64,000 nucleotides of DNA from Brachyhypopomus gauderio (Eukaryota > Chordata > Actinopteri > Gymnotiformes > Hypopomidae), in assembly GCF_052324685.1 (NCBI RefSeq), contig NC_135221.1, positions 7,638,875 through 7,702,874 of the forward strand, written 5' to 3'. Shown here in pieces: positions 34,658 to 46,979 of the stretch. The position numbers and the translations under genes are program-made. Under the pieces are notes generated by a model that was given only the letters and a program-made list of their open reading frames with translations, was not told the DNA's origin and ran no database searches. Each line of letters starts with the position of its first letter. Positions within the stretch are counted from its first letter, which is position 1.

Positions 34658-37600
34658 TCAAAGGGGAAGTGGTGGCTGCAGATTTTCCGATGCCTCAGAC
34701 AGGAACTGGGGCTAAGCAGGGTTTATGAAGGTGGTGTCAACCTCTCAATGTGTTCTAGTCCACCGTCAAACTGACCGAGAGGAGAGGGACACCAGTACCA
34801 GCGAAACCCCCCCACCCCCCCTTGTTGTCCTGATTAATACAACAAACGCTAGCTATTAAAAGGAACACAATACTGGAACACTAGCATCACTTTCACCTCT
34901 TTAGGGCAAAAAAACCCTAAGAGAACTGAAAGTTTGGATCATAAAAAAAAGACTAAAAAGGCCTTTTTGAAAACATGATGATATATGACTTCAGCAAGAA
35001 ATATTAGGTCATTACTAAAAAGCCGTGCCCATCATATTACAGTACAGCACAGTGACACAGTTCTCCCAGTACCACCCCAACAGGACTTCCACAGAAACCA
35101 TTACAACACTGCTTCATCTGCCTGGGGCCGAACACAGGGGCAACTCTGACTACACTGCCGTTTCCTCTTAAAGAGCCTGATGTGAATAACCATAAATATT
35201 TCTGCTTGTTTTACTCACTAAAATGTTTTTAACTCAAACAAACAAGCAAAAAACGTTTCTCACTTTTAGTATTCAGCTGCTAAATATTCAGGGTTTTATA
35301 GGTTACATCCAGAGCTTTTTTTTTAATGTTTGTGTGAGGTTAATATTCTCTGCCAGTCCACATCAGATGTATAAAAGTGACATGCTAGCTATGTGTGACA
35401 TGCTAGCTATGTCGTAGGCATGGCATGCCGGTCCAGGTGATGACCTCACTTCCTGTGCTGCTCTGAGTGATGGCTGTGTGGAAGCAAACAGCCGTTAGCG
35501 GCAGACGGATGCAGGGAGAAGGGTGTGGACCACAGACAGAGAGCGAAAGGGGCACAGACCACAGCTCCCAAACACGGTAGCCCTTATAGTAAGGATATAA
35601 CCCACTTCCCTTCAACACCACCCTCTTCCTCCACAGCTCTGCTGACCTAATTTTACACTGCCTGGACAAGAATAACGCAGATCATTTAAAGACAGGAAGC
35701 AGGTTGTGGGGCTAAACCCAGACTTGTTGTTTCAGACAAGTTGAAAGTTCAGAGTCACACAGGAGACTTCCCATAAACACTCCTGCTGGAGAATCCCCCC
35801 TGATATCTCTGCCTATGACAGCAGGACAAGGGTTATAGGCTAAATCAACATAGTTGAACTCATGAACCAAATGTTAACCTATTTAAAGATATTTATATGT
35901 ACGTGGCATTTTTATATATTTAGATATTATTATATATTTAGATATTAGTAATAGGAAACATTTTCTAAATTACTATACACACACCATTGTATTCACAACA
36001 AGCGTTTCCTTCCTGAGACAGCACACTACTAACACTTCATAAACTACAACTCTCGCTGGGCTCACTGCTAATTTGAGGCACACTATAAAAGTCTGATCTT
36101 AAAATGTACTTATCCAACCTCTTAATTTAACATTCAAAAGAGGGAAAAAATATAATGGAGACCTGTGGTCTCCTGGTCAGCCTGGACGGCCAGAGTTTGA
36201 TAGTGAGAAACGCTCGTGCCCAACAGGCATATGCGGAAGTGCCCGTCAGGTATGTGGGAGGCGGGCACAGGAAGGGTCGGGCACATGAGACGTCGGAGGA
36301 GGAGCACGGGTGTGTTTCACTCGGGTCCTTCAGGTGGATCTGGAGAACTGAACCGATGCCCATGTTGCAAAAGTACATAAACAAAAACCAACCAGCAAAC
36401 CACAGCCCAGTGACATAACGCACGATTAGAAATATGTAGCATAAGCTTAAGATTTACTTTATTAAGTTACTGACCGTCACACTGAAACCAGGCTGAGGAA
36501 GTCGAACAGATGGCAGAGTTGAGCATACAGTTGTCACGTACACACAGACACACACGTGCATACAGCAAGGCATGTTTGCATGTGCACACTCAAAAGCGCG
36601 CACTCACACACACACACACACACATTACTGCAGAGAGGAAAAACATGATGCAATCTTGCAAAAAACACCAAGAAATGGAAATAAAATCTCTACACCACAA
36701 CAAAAACGCAGGATGCTTCAGCTGTGCACAACATCCGCCTGCAAACTGCAGTGGAGATGGAAGCCCCCCTGGACTCCTCATTTTCAACGTGTTCACCATG
36801 AAGAACCCAGACGTCTCCACCCTTCTGGTGTGAGCAACATCGGCTGCACCGCATTACCAGTGAAGTCAGCACTTAGGGAATGCATGGGCGGAGTTACGTC
36901 CAGCGGAGCGGCGCATGGGCGGAGCTACACTCTGCCCCGGAGCGCTTCCCAGGGCGAGAGGCAGGCTGCTTTATGGGTATGGCAGCACAAAAGATGACAA
37001 AGTCTATGGAACATTCCAGAAGACTCAGAGAAGCCCCAAAGCCCTCCTCCCTATTGAATGACCACACAGAAGTGTCTTTGTGCAGGACCCAGTCAAACAG
37101 AGATGGGCTTTTTTTTGCTTTAGAATGTTCCAACAGGAAACGCTCTGATTGTAATCTGGTATCGCGATGCCGAACTTAACCTGGTTACGTACAAAGAATT
37201 TTACAAATGGACAGTACGTAACATATAGCAGTGTGAGGCAGAAGACACACGTAATGGACAAAGAGGCAAACCGACCAGAAGCCCCTTCAAGGCTCCGTAT
37301 GAGAGGAGCATCGAGGAACAGGTCACAAAACCAGGTCAGAGATTACCACCAAACGTCACTGCCAAGAACAGACAACCAGTTTGGAGGCCGTGCTGAGTGA
37401 GCGGGGGCCCTAAGGTCAGACGTGGGGCCAGTAAACCAGCTCCATCAAGCACGGGGACTCTGCACAGGAGAGCTTAACATCAACAGGCTGTCATTCGTCC
37501 AGAGAAGTTCTCCCACTTCACGTCCACACGCGCTGAGCCACTAGAGCGCACTATCCTTGCAAACACAGCAGGTCATTTGGGAAAGACGCTCACAAGGTCA

Positions 37601-38584
37601 CGTCGCTCGCATTTGCACTTGTAAACTAATCCCACCACATTCGACACCAATGGAAGCCTAAGTGATTACACAAACGACACTGGGACGCTCTTTCACAGGC
37701 GGTTAATGAGGGCACGAAGGTGTCATCTGCTACAGCCTGCTAGGCCAGCAGAGCACGGTGGCTTCTCAGCAGGACTGCACAATTACAGCATGTCTGCTGA
37801 TGCATCCGAGATGCTTCAGTTGAGTGCGCTGTGTGGGTTCAGTCATATCGCATGTGCAGAAAACACGCATTTACCTGAAATTCACAGTCACTATATCCTA
37901 AAATGCACCAATCTCTACTTTAAAATCACATTTATATAACCACTATATGGGCCCCAGATACTCTACACAGTCTTTGTGTGTGTGTTTCTGTACAATGAAA
38001 CATCAGGGGGAAAAAAAAATTAATAAACATGCTTTGTTCATTTATATTAAATTTGGTAAACTGTATTTGCTTTAATAGTCTTAATAATCCCACTTCAGGA
38101 CAAAGGAGCTCTGCCTTTGTGCATCTTTAAAATCAAATAGAGCAAAACAAAAATGACTCGTTAGACTGAACGTCCAAAATTACAAGGCCTACAGTCACAT
38201 CCCTTCTAAGTAAATAGTTTGTGCAGCATTACTGGGGGAAAGACATTTCTTTCTTCCAGACAGCAGGTTGGGGCATGATCAGATGGGCGGAGAACGCCTG
38301 TCCCACGGTGACACCGCATTCTTATCATCCCTCTCGCCCTCTTTCCCTTTCCCTTCTTCTCATTTCAAACACAAGTAACGTAACTTCTAACAAACCATAA
38401 ACCACCCACAAACAGGTCCGGTAGGAACTCGACCGTAATGCGATCGTCTTATTAGACGCTTTTTCACCACTCAAGTGTCACTTAAGTACACAGCCAATTA
38501 GAGAAAGCAGCAAAATAATTCACTCTACAATCCTGTGGTAAAAATGCAACACATTATGCTGTTGTCTCTGCCCAACTCCACATG

Positions 38585-38645
38585 TACATTTACATTTAGG
38601 GCATTTAGCAGACGCTCTTATCCAGAGTGACTTACAGAGTACTTT
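38585..38645 (-). mobile_element. SINE tail fragment, reverse orientation
   Basis: TTTACATTTAGGGCATTTAG followed by CAGACGCTCTTATCCAGAG is the reverse complement of the tail seen at 12.34 kb. Sequence beyond 38.65 kb may include more of the element, but I could not define its head. Confidence 0.7.
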
Positions 38646-39031
38646 GCCATCTGTTCACAGAATACATCCTAGACCATAGTACCTAGTTTTCTAATACCTT
38701 ACATGGGTCAAAATACCAGTGAACTAGTCTTCTACTAAACTACAGTAATCAATACAAGTACCTAGTATTGCAAATAAACATGGGCTCAACCTTAGACCAC
38801 AGGAACTAAAACCGATACCAAGAAGTGTAAATAAACAGACATAAACATACATCTAGAACGGAGATGGTATAACTGACGCTGCTGCATATGACACCACAGC
38901 AGGATTATTACGGCGAAGCTTCGCAGTTCCCTTAATGCCACTCAAAGACAAAACCCTGAAATTACTGGCAGACTTTACTGGCTTCACTTTACATTGCCCA
39001 GATTTGCAACAAACAACCATCGTGGCTGCGG

Positions 39032-39172
39032 CACGTCCCTATGGCGCGACCCTATGGCGCGACCTTATGGTATAACCCTATGGCGCGTCCCTATGACGTG
39101 ACCCTATGGCGCGTCCCTATGGCGCGTCCCTATGGCGCGACCTTATGGTATAACCCTATGGCGCGTCCCTAT
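39032..39172. repeat. CpG-bearing minisatellite, about 12-13 bp unit
   Basis: Variants of CCCTATGGCGCG repeat about eleven times, mixed with CCTTATGGTATAA forms. The variant order repeats at a longer period, so the array grew by duplicating blocks of several units. Confidence 0.85.
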
Positions 39173-42100
39173 GGTAATCGAGAGGGCATCAAAGGAAACA
39201 CGCAGCAAACACAATGGCAGCAGAAGGTCTTCCATGCTGACTAATTATTCCTGGATATTATCAAAACCGATGAAAGCTACAATTCCAGACCTTAGAGCTT
39301 CTAAGGGGTCAGGTCAGAGCAGCAGGCCAGGCAGACATCGTCTTTAAGCAGCAGAACTGGAGAACCAGCGCCTGCATGTAAAGTACTGACCTGATCTAAG
39401 GGGACACGGATCTTGTGTTATGATTTGGTGACAGGTGCTGAGTCAGCAAGTCTGGAGATTGGAGGCGTGTCCTCGCAGTCGTCGGCACGGCAGACGGCAG
39501 CGTCTCTGCACGCCAAGCAGTGGACATGCAGGGCCACGCACCACTACAGGGCCCGGACGGAGGGCAAGCTCGGCCAGGCTCACGGGGCCGGCAGCAGCTC
39601 TGGCTGGACATGGCACATTAATGGGAAGCCCGTTCACAGCCTTGGTAATACCTCCCTCTGCACATGCCCTCCTGCGCTCTCCTGTGCCCCGCGGCACTCT
39701 GGGAGAAGTGCTGAGACGGAGGTGTGGGGCTGACTCAACCTGCCCTTCTGCCCCACTCCTCCTTCTGGGCAGGGCAGCACCTCCACCTCCCTTTAATGAT
39801 CAGTGGAGCACTCCACCTGCTCATGTCTGCAAAAATGGCTCCCAGCATAAACGGAGAGGTCTCCCAGCTCGGAGGGGGAAATAAAAGGCATCAGAGGGAG
39901 ATGGCTGGGTGTGTAATAACATGTGAAGAAACAACGAGGGTTTGTGCTGCGTTATAGTGTGTGTGTGCGTGTGTGGCAGAGAGAAAGAAAGGGAAAGCTG
40001 GCCAACTTCACTCCACCCAGACTGCCTGCAGACGTTTGTGGGCCCCTAGCTTCACAACGTTAGGTGCAGAGCAGCAAGACAGCTGCAAACATCTGGCCTG
40101 GAACACCAGCCCGTCTTCTGACTCACAACTTCACCCATGAGTGATTTACTGCTCTTCAAATGCAAACTTGCACTCCGTCTCAAAGGCCCAAGGAAAAACT
40201 TCTCGCGTCTAGAATTAGACGAGACCTAGTTAGTCCCAAAGTGAGTGGGGTCTTAACTTTACATCGGTGGAGAGAGTCATTATCTGCAGGTTGGGAGCGT
40301 GATGATTAGTCTGTTATTTATGCATCAATCTGATCTGCAGATGGGGCGTATTTGTGCTCATGCTTTTACATGGCTGATGGCCCATTTGAATTAAACGGAT
40401 GAATGGATCCTCTTCACAAGAACTGCACTGCTGGGGTGTCGTGACCCCGTTTGGATCCTTACCAAAGATGGGTGGCGCACCACTGGCCGCACTTTGACCC
40501 TGGCGTGTCCCTGCCCGCTCTGGAGACCAGCCTGGCCGTTCCTCCCCCACTGGCCTGTCCAGCTAGCGCCCGCGAGGCTCGGCCGCGGGACAGAGGCTGT
40601 GCGGGCAGAACCCACCCCGTTTCCACCGCACACACAGCAGCGGATCTCACCAGACGACTCGAGAGGCTGCATGCAAGTGCAACCTGCAGTAGCTGCTGCG
40701 TGCGATCAAAGCCGTGCCTACTTCCTGAACCACGAGGCCATGTCAGGGGATGCTGAGGGCAAGGAACCAATGGCTGCACAGGGCAAACTAGCTTAACGTC
40801 TTTAAAGGAAGCTTACAGAGACAGAAAGCAAAAGCAAGAGTTTTACTCTACAGCAAAGAACACGATCCAGGGCCCATAAAACTTTATTTAGACGACTCCA
40901 CCACACTCATCCAGAGCACAGGGAGGACGCTGAGTAAATAACTAAAAAATCTAGAGAGGGCAAGAGGAGACCCAGTGCAAATTACAGGCCTAAACACACA
41001 AACAACTCGGGCAAGCCCCAAATGTGGCCAGTGGTTTAAACACACAATGAAGCAGTCTATGCAAAAATGAAGAAGTCCTCTGTGAAATAATGAAAAACGT
41101 GCAAGAAAACTCTTTAGCCGTCACACTGTAAAATATAAGACTGCAAATAACATCTGACATGATTCATATAATCCAGTAAAACATTTTACCAACCACATTA
41201 CAGTCAAATTTTGTGTCAACACATCAACATGTAAACAAAGAATCTAAGTCTCTCACACACACACACCCCGCCCCCCAATGGGAGTATTTATTTATTACCA
41301 TGCTGATTATTTTGCTTAATTTTGGTACTAAACTGACCCACAATGGGGAGAACGGTCTATGAGATGTGCTCCAGGCTGTAGGACTGGACAGGAACCACTC
41401 ACAACTGCAGCAAGGGCCTCTGTGCTGACAAGGAGGAAGTGACCTTCTGAGGCTAGCAGGTTTAAATCCAACTCTTGTTCATTAATTCAAATCAGCTCCA
41501 AAACTCACACTGGGCCTTTTTGACAGCATGAGAAGACCTGCATTTGAATGATTGGCCATTTGACTGGAGGGATATTTTTTAATATTATATAAAATGTCAA
41601 AAACAAAGGCAGTCTTTTTACTAAGTAACAGGCTGTTTATGTTTAATGAAAGCAATAACAGCCTGGGCTCAATAACAGCCTATAGTGATGTGTATTTGGT
41701 TAGATATTGAATTGTACAGAGACGTTGATGATGGTGTTGATGTTTCTTAAAAATACTTTTGTGAAGACAAGCGGTTAAATGATATTAGTGTTATCTAGTT
41801 GTAACTTTTTTTTCTGTAACTTTATTTGTTTTTACGCTCAACACAGTCTCATCTGACTCTTGCCACGTATCTCTGGCTGTGAAAACTATCCGTTTCCTGG
41901 ATTCTTGAACTAATACCGTCCACAGAAATCACAACACTTGCTAGAAACCATGACAACATAATACATGAGTGAGGCTGTCCCAGTGCACTGCAGCTGAAAC
42001 TCAGTGCAATAAGGTTCATCGTAGTGCATTTAGCCATTGAAGGACTCGCTTCCTATATATCATCAAGCGGTCTGGCTTCAAAACTTCTCTGGGGCCTTTT

Positions 42101-42589
42101 TATTGTAACGCACTGAGAATATATATTCTAACCCATTAACAAAATGTAATGGACCACTTTTGGACCCAATATGTTTGGCCTTGAAAAGACACTGAAGCTC
42201 AATGACATCCACTTGAGACAGTGTAACTGGGACAGCTGTGCGCCTACAATAAGCCCCCCCCCCCCTCCCCACTACCACCACTTAATTTAGATCCAGCGCT
42301 CCAATCTACAATGTCTTCATTCTCAAGTCCTCAGCCTCTGGTACAGAGAACCATAGAGCAGCCCCTCAAAACGGACTACACACTCCGAGGGGGACATCTG
42401 ACATTACATAACCACACCACCTCTCCTGGCCCGCCAGCATGAGTAATTAGATGATCTTTGTTCGCCACTGTGCTGGTTTAATCGTTTTTAACGATTAAAC
42501 GGATGCAGATATGTGGAGATATAAGAACGTACGGGTTAATGAGAGCGTGTGTGTGCAGGAGGGAACACACACCGAGTGGAAGGGACTAC

Positions 42590-43220
42590 CTGTATCCGCT
42601 CGCGTCGGGCTGTGCGCCACCGTTGGGTTTCCAAATGAAGACTGGTGAAAAAGCAAAAAAACGGGACCTCGTCTAGATCTCTCCGGTTAAGTCGTTCGTG
42701 TCGCGTGTGGATCCGAGTCGAGACGGTAATTAACCGAGCAGCGGCGGCGGGCGCAGTCGCGCACGATTGCAGGAGCGATACGCAACGATCGTCAGATCTT
42801 CCGGTGGGGAGACGGCGCGCGCTCGTTCGCGAGCGGCTCTGGCGACATCGGCGGAGACAATAGAGCGAAAGGCGTGAACCGGGCGGACGCCGCACGCGCT
42901 CCGCTTGTGCACGCCGCACGCGCTTCGCCGCGGCGGATCCGTGCTTATCTAAAAACTCGAGTCGGCGAGGAACACTTGGACGCGATCTCTGTGTGTCGAT
43001 GTACGCGGTGGGGTTTGTGATGTCGGAGGCGCAGCGGGCGGACGGGCTCCCCCCCCCCCCGATCCAGCTGTCGCTGGCCCAATCAGACGGGGCCCCCGAA
43101 CAGGAAACGAAGCCGTGCCGTGCCACGGCGCATGCGCGGCTGCGCGAGGCGCGTCTCGTGCCCTCCCGAAATGAGCCGTTACTGGGGCGACAGCTTCTGC
43201 TCAGAGCGGAAAGTGCAGCA
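42590..43220 (-). promoter_or_regulatory. CpG island, probable csk promoter and noncoding exon 1
   Basis: This block is dense in CpG and contrasts with the AT-rich flanks. On the minus strand it ends at GGATACAG followed by GTAGTC, a good splice donor at 42590. Vertebrate CSK genes have an upstream noncoding first exon, and no other gene start lies nearby. The 196-codon minus frame covering it is a product of its GC content. Confidence 0.55.
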
Positions 43221-43976
43221 GGTTGTGGGTCGTTTTAGACTCACAAACGGCTACAATTATACAAACAAAACATTACAATTACAAAAGGTTATAGGTTAAA
43301 TAATAAACGTTTTTAAAAATCTAGCCCCAAATAAATTAAAGAAATTTTTTAAATAATAAGAAAAAATAAGGTAGGCTGTAAAAGATGCCCTGTTAGGTAT
43401 GACAGGAAATGGACATCCAAATGATCTGAAAAGAACAATTGTATTCACAGTCACTTCTCTTTATTTGTGTATCACCATTTTAACAATCTACTGACAGAAA
43501 TAGCCAAACTAGTCTCCAACCGCAACGATTTAGATCACTTGATTTGAAATAAACTTTCACAAACTACGGTAAGTCACATTCCAGTCCCGTGGTAAATCAC
43601 ACCTTGCAGAATTTATAGATGTATTCCAAACAATGTATAATTACACAAATATTGTGACTTGTTTCATGCTTTTGACAGACAGAGCAGAAAAAGGAATACC
43701 ACCAGAACAAAAAAAAAAAATTAAACAGAAGCATGTTTTTGATGTTTTGATTAAACGTAGCCCTAAATTTCAACAGTGGATTTAACTGCAAAGAATAAAA
43801 AGCCCCAGAACCAAACAGTGGCTTGGGCTGGCCAGAGACTTCCACCTAATGCCTCTGTTGGTAACCTCACTAATATGAAATTAATAATAATCTTTGACTA
43901 CTTGAGAAAAAGCAGACTTAGATAACAGCACATGAAAAACAATTATTAAAAAAGAAACAATAGAAGGAAAAAAAAG

Positions 43977-44152
43977 AGACAGAGACACACAAGACATTAG
44001 AGCTGTCCTCCAAAGAGAAGATAGAGACACACTAAAGACATTAGAGCTGTCCTCCAAAGAGAAGAGACAGACACACACTAAAGACATTAGAGCTGTCCTC
44101 CAAAGAGAAGCGATGGAGACACACTAAACAGATTAGAGCTGTCCTCCAAAGC
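43977..44152. repeat. Minisatellite of about 44 bp, 4 copies
   Basis: The core ATTAGAGCTGTCCTCCAAAG recurs four times, separated by variable GAGACACACTAAAGAC-type linkers. Confidence 0.9.
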
Positions 44153-46258
44153 TAGATATTTTGCAGCTTGGAGTTGGCTTTTGGTCTGGTTTCTGAAAGT
44201 ATGCAGCAACGCTCCACTCTGAAAAGTAAAACTAGCTAAAACCTCACGTTCAGTTGACATACAAGCACATCCTGAAATAAGCCACTCCAGCCTTAGTCTC
44301 CATTTTAGGGTTCATAAACTACAGAGCTAGTGAAGTTGATTAGATAATAACTAAAAAATAACTACTGCTATTCTTTAGGAATATTACAAAGATTCTATTG
44401 AATATTCTTTTTTTCACATTGTGTTGTGGGCAAGATTGCAGATGTGCAAATATCATAATGCAAACATAAGCAGCAACATGAACCTAGACATGACCTAAAC
44501 TGCTTTAAATCAAAGCCTAGTGTGTGTGTTATATATATATATAAATTCTGACCAGACCAGTTGTACTAAAGCCAAAATACAAATCATCAAATACATACAT
44601 AGTGCCTCATTGCTGCATAGGTTCATTCTACACTAGTATTGTAAGAAGCCCAGGTTTGGCCTCCAAGGAATGACAGAACACCTCAGAACACTTGCTGGCT
44701 ACATGGTTTGGAATTAGAACGCTTACATCTCATTCAGAGCAGACAGACAAATTCCAACATTTGTAATCGGCACCTGGTCTATGCCAACACTAGTAGCTGG
44801 TACCCTTCAGCAAAAGAAAGCTGCAAGCACACCATTACTTCTGCAGTCATCACAAGTGCCCTGTTAAAACGTCCAAGTTCAGCACAAACTAGACAAGAGC
44901 AGGATGTGCTGTTGGAACCTTTCCCAACCTCCTCTCCATGACAGGATCCTTTTTAATGTAACGCTCTCTTACGCCTGCCTACTGAACGCTGCAGAGAGGA
45001 CAAGGCATTCAAACCCATCTTCATTTTATAGTTCATAAAAAAGGCATAATCTCAAAACAAAATCCTTATTCAAATTACTTTAACATTTGTTCCACTAATA
45101 AATGCAATAATCAACTGCATCAGGAGGCATTCGGTATATGACAAGAAAGAGAAAAAATAATAAAACAAAAAAAAAAAAAACCCAACAGGAAACTGAAAAA
45201 CTAAAACCACTGAAACTGCCCTCCGTTGAAGCAGCACTATGCAGAAATGCTCGTAATGCTCCTTTTTCTTACCATTTGTAAGAATCTTTACAAAATGTAC
45301 ATAACAGATTTTTAGTTTAACATAAGTGACAAAGGAGTGTAGGAGAGGAAGAACAAACAACACATTCTCAGTGTCCGAGAAGGCTTCTTTTAAAGCATAC
45401 TTCATCACAACGTGGATGGGAAAGCTTTCTTGAACATAAGCACTCTCCTACAGTGTGTTCTGTGGGATGGGGAGAGGACAGAGACAGAATTTGCCCAACT
45501 GACCCAGCCCTGCAGTGCCTCAACACCAGTGAGTCTAAGTGCAATATTCAGCTACATGGTCACACATACTGGCAGCAGACTGGGAAAGGGCTGTTGAAAG
45601 GGTTGGAGACTTAAGTGCGATGACAGTAAGTCGTGTGGCTCCTTTAACACAAAGCGTGAGGTTTTTTGTTGGTTTTGCTTATGTAACAAGACGTTAAAAT
45701 GTATATACACCTGCAAAATTTTCGGAAATTACGTCATGATTATTTTCCCTATAAATTTTTTTAAATCAACTTTTAGAAAGGATTTTTTTTATTTTGAAGA
45801 AATCCTTTTAAACTAAAATTACAAGTCTTAACCTTTCGATCAGAAACAACTTGGATAGTGTGAAAGCTTATAATCTCTGAATAACAACTGAGTCCGAAAC
45901 TCCCCCTGCAGAAGTGCATATGGTTACATCATGGTTTCGTGTGCGTAGGCCTACCAGTTCTAAAACAGTATGACCTAATGCCACACAATACCTCACCATA
46001 TTACACATAGAAAGACTTACACAAACCACTCCACAATTCTGGAGTCCACAACTCAATAACACATTCTTTAAATAATATATGTTGTCAACTGTGCGGAAAA
46101 GGAACTCATGCATATGAATTATCCAATCAGTCTTTACCAACAAATCAAACTAGGCAGTACAGTATTGCAAAAGCTCTGATGGCAGGAAGCAAAAGAAACT
46201 ATTCTCTGGATCTCAGTGAGCTGGACAAAAGACGTCAAACAAGGCTTCAACTGCCCCA

Positions 46259-46260
<2 letters not shown>

Positions 46261-46289
<29 letters not shown>
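46261..46289. repeat. Poly-C run of about 29
   Basis: The longest C homopolymer in the window; possibly in the edc3 3' UTR, where it would be transcribed as poly-G. Confidence 0.9.
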
Positions 46290-46291
<2 letters not shown>

Positions 46292-46979
46292 CTATGTAAA
46301 TGAAAAACCATTTCTGTCACATTTGGCACCAATCTGAGTGGGAAAGAGAACAAATGAGGATATAAAAACCTAAATCCCCACATGCTACAGATATTAACCA
46401 TTAACAATAAAGAACCAATCTAAATTAGTACACAGAACTACAAAAGATAACAAATAAACAGAAAGAAGCTAAGAAAATTAGACCGTTCAGATACAAGAAG
46501 AATCCCAAGCAGTCTTGATTCAGGTTGGTTTCAGTGAAGCTCTGAAAAGCATGAAATTTTGTGGCTTTGTGCAAACACATCTGAACTTTATAGATCTAAC
46601 CACATCTTCAGTCGGGGGAAAACCATGATGAATCATCACCCAAAACTCTTGTATTGGAAATGAGAAGCAGGAAGAGTCAGAGGTCCTTTGCTGGTTGGTC
46701 AGTAAACACAGAAGTCTGGTGGCAGGGAGCGCTCACGGCACAGGCTGCTCCCCACCGCTGCATTTCCCTAGTAATGGAACCTTCAAACAAACGCCAAGTC
46801 CATGAACTATTATAGAGCTTCATAGAACTTGACAAAAATAAGATGGCATTGGTACCACCACCACGGGTGCATTCGCTGCAGTGCTCAAACTGACCTCTGA
46901 ACTCTCTGGAATTTAAGGCAAGTTCTGGCTCACTGACTGCCGTACCCTGACAAAAATGCGGTGAGGGGTTGTGACTTGC

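Larger units (their letters stand above)
34150..42589. other. Probable csk first intron
   Basis: If the CpG-rich noncoding exon at 42.6 kb belongs to csk, this is its 8.4-kb first intron. I see no coding exon of another gene. It holds a CA repeat, a SINE tail, a GC-rich minisatellite near 39.1 kb and moderately CpG-rich sequence at 39.4-39.8 and 40.5-40.7 kb. The last two could be internal regulatory elements or alternative first exons. Confidence 0.5.
43221..46979. other. csk-edc3 spacer and edc3 3' UTR
   Basis: No coding exon is recognised. The part nearest edc3 is likely its 3' UTR, which is long in vertebrate EDC3, but I could not fix the poly-A site. It includes a minisatellite at 44.0 kb and a long C run at 46.26 kb. 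Confidence 0.5.

Noticed and set aside
42536-43126. 196-codon minus frame in the CpG island
   Set aside because: Arginine-rich, no family resemblance, explained by GC content; it overlaps the probable csk noncoding first exon.
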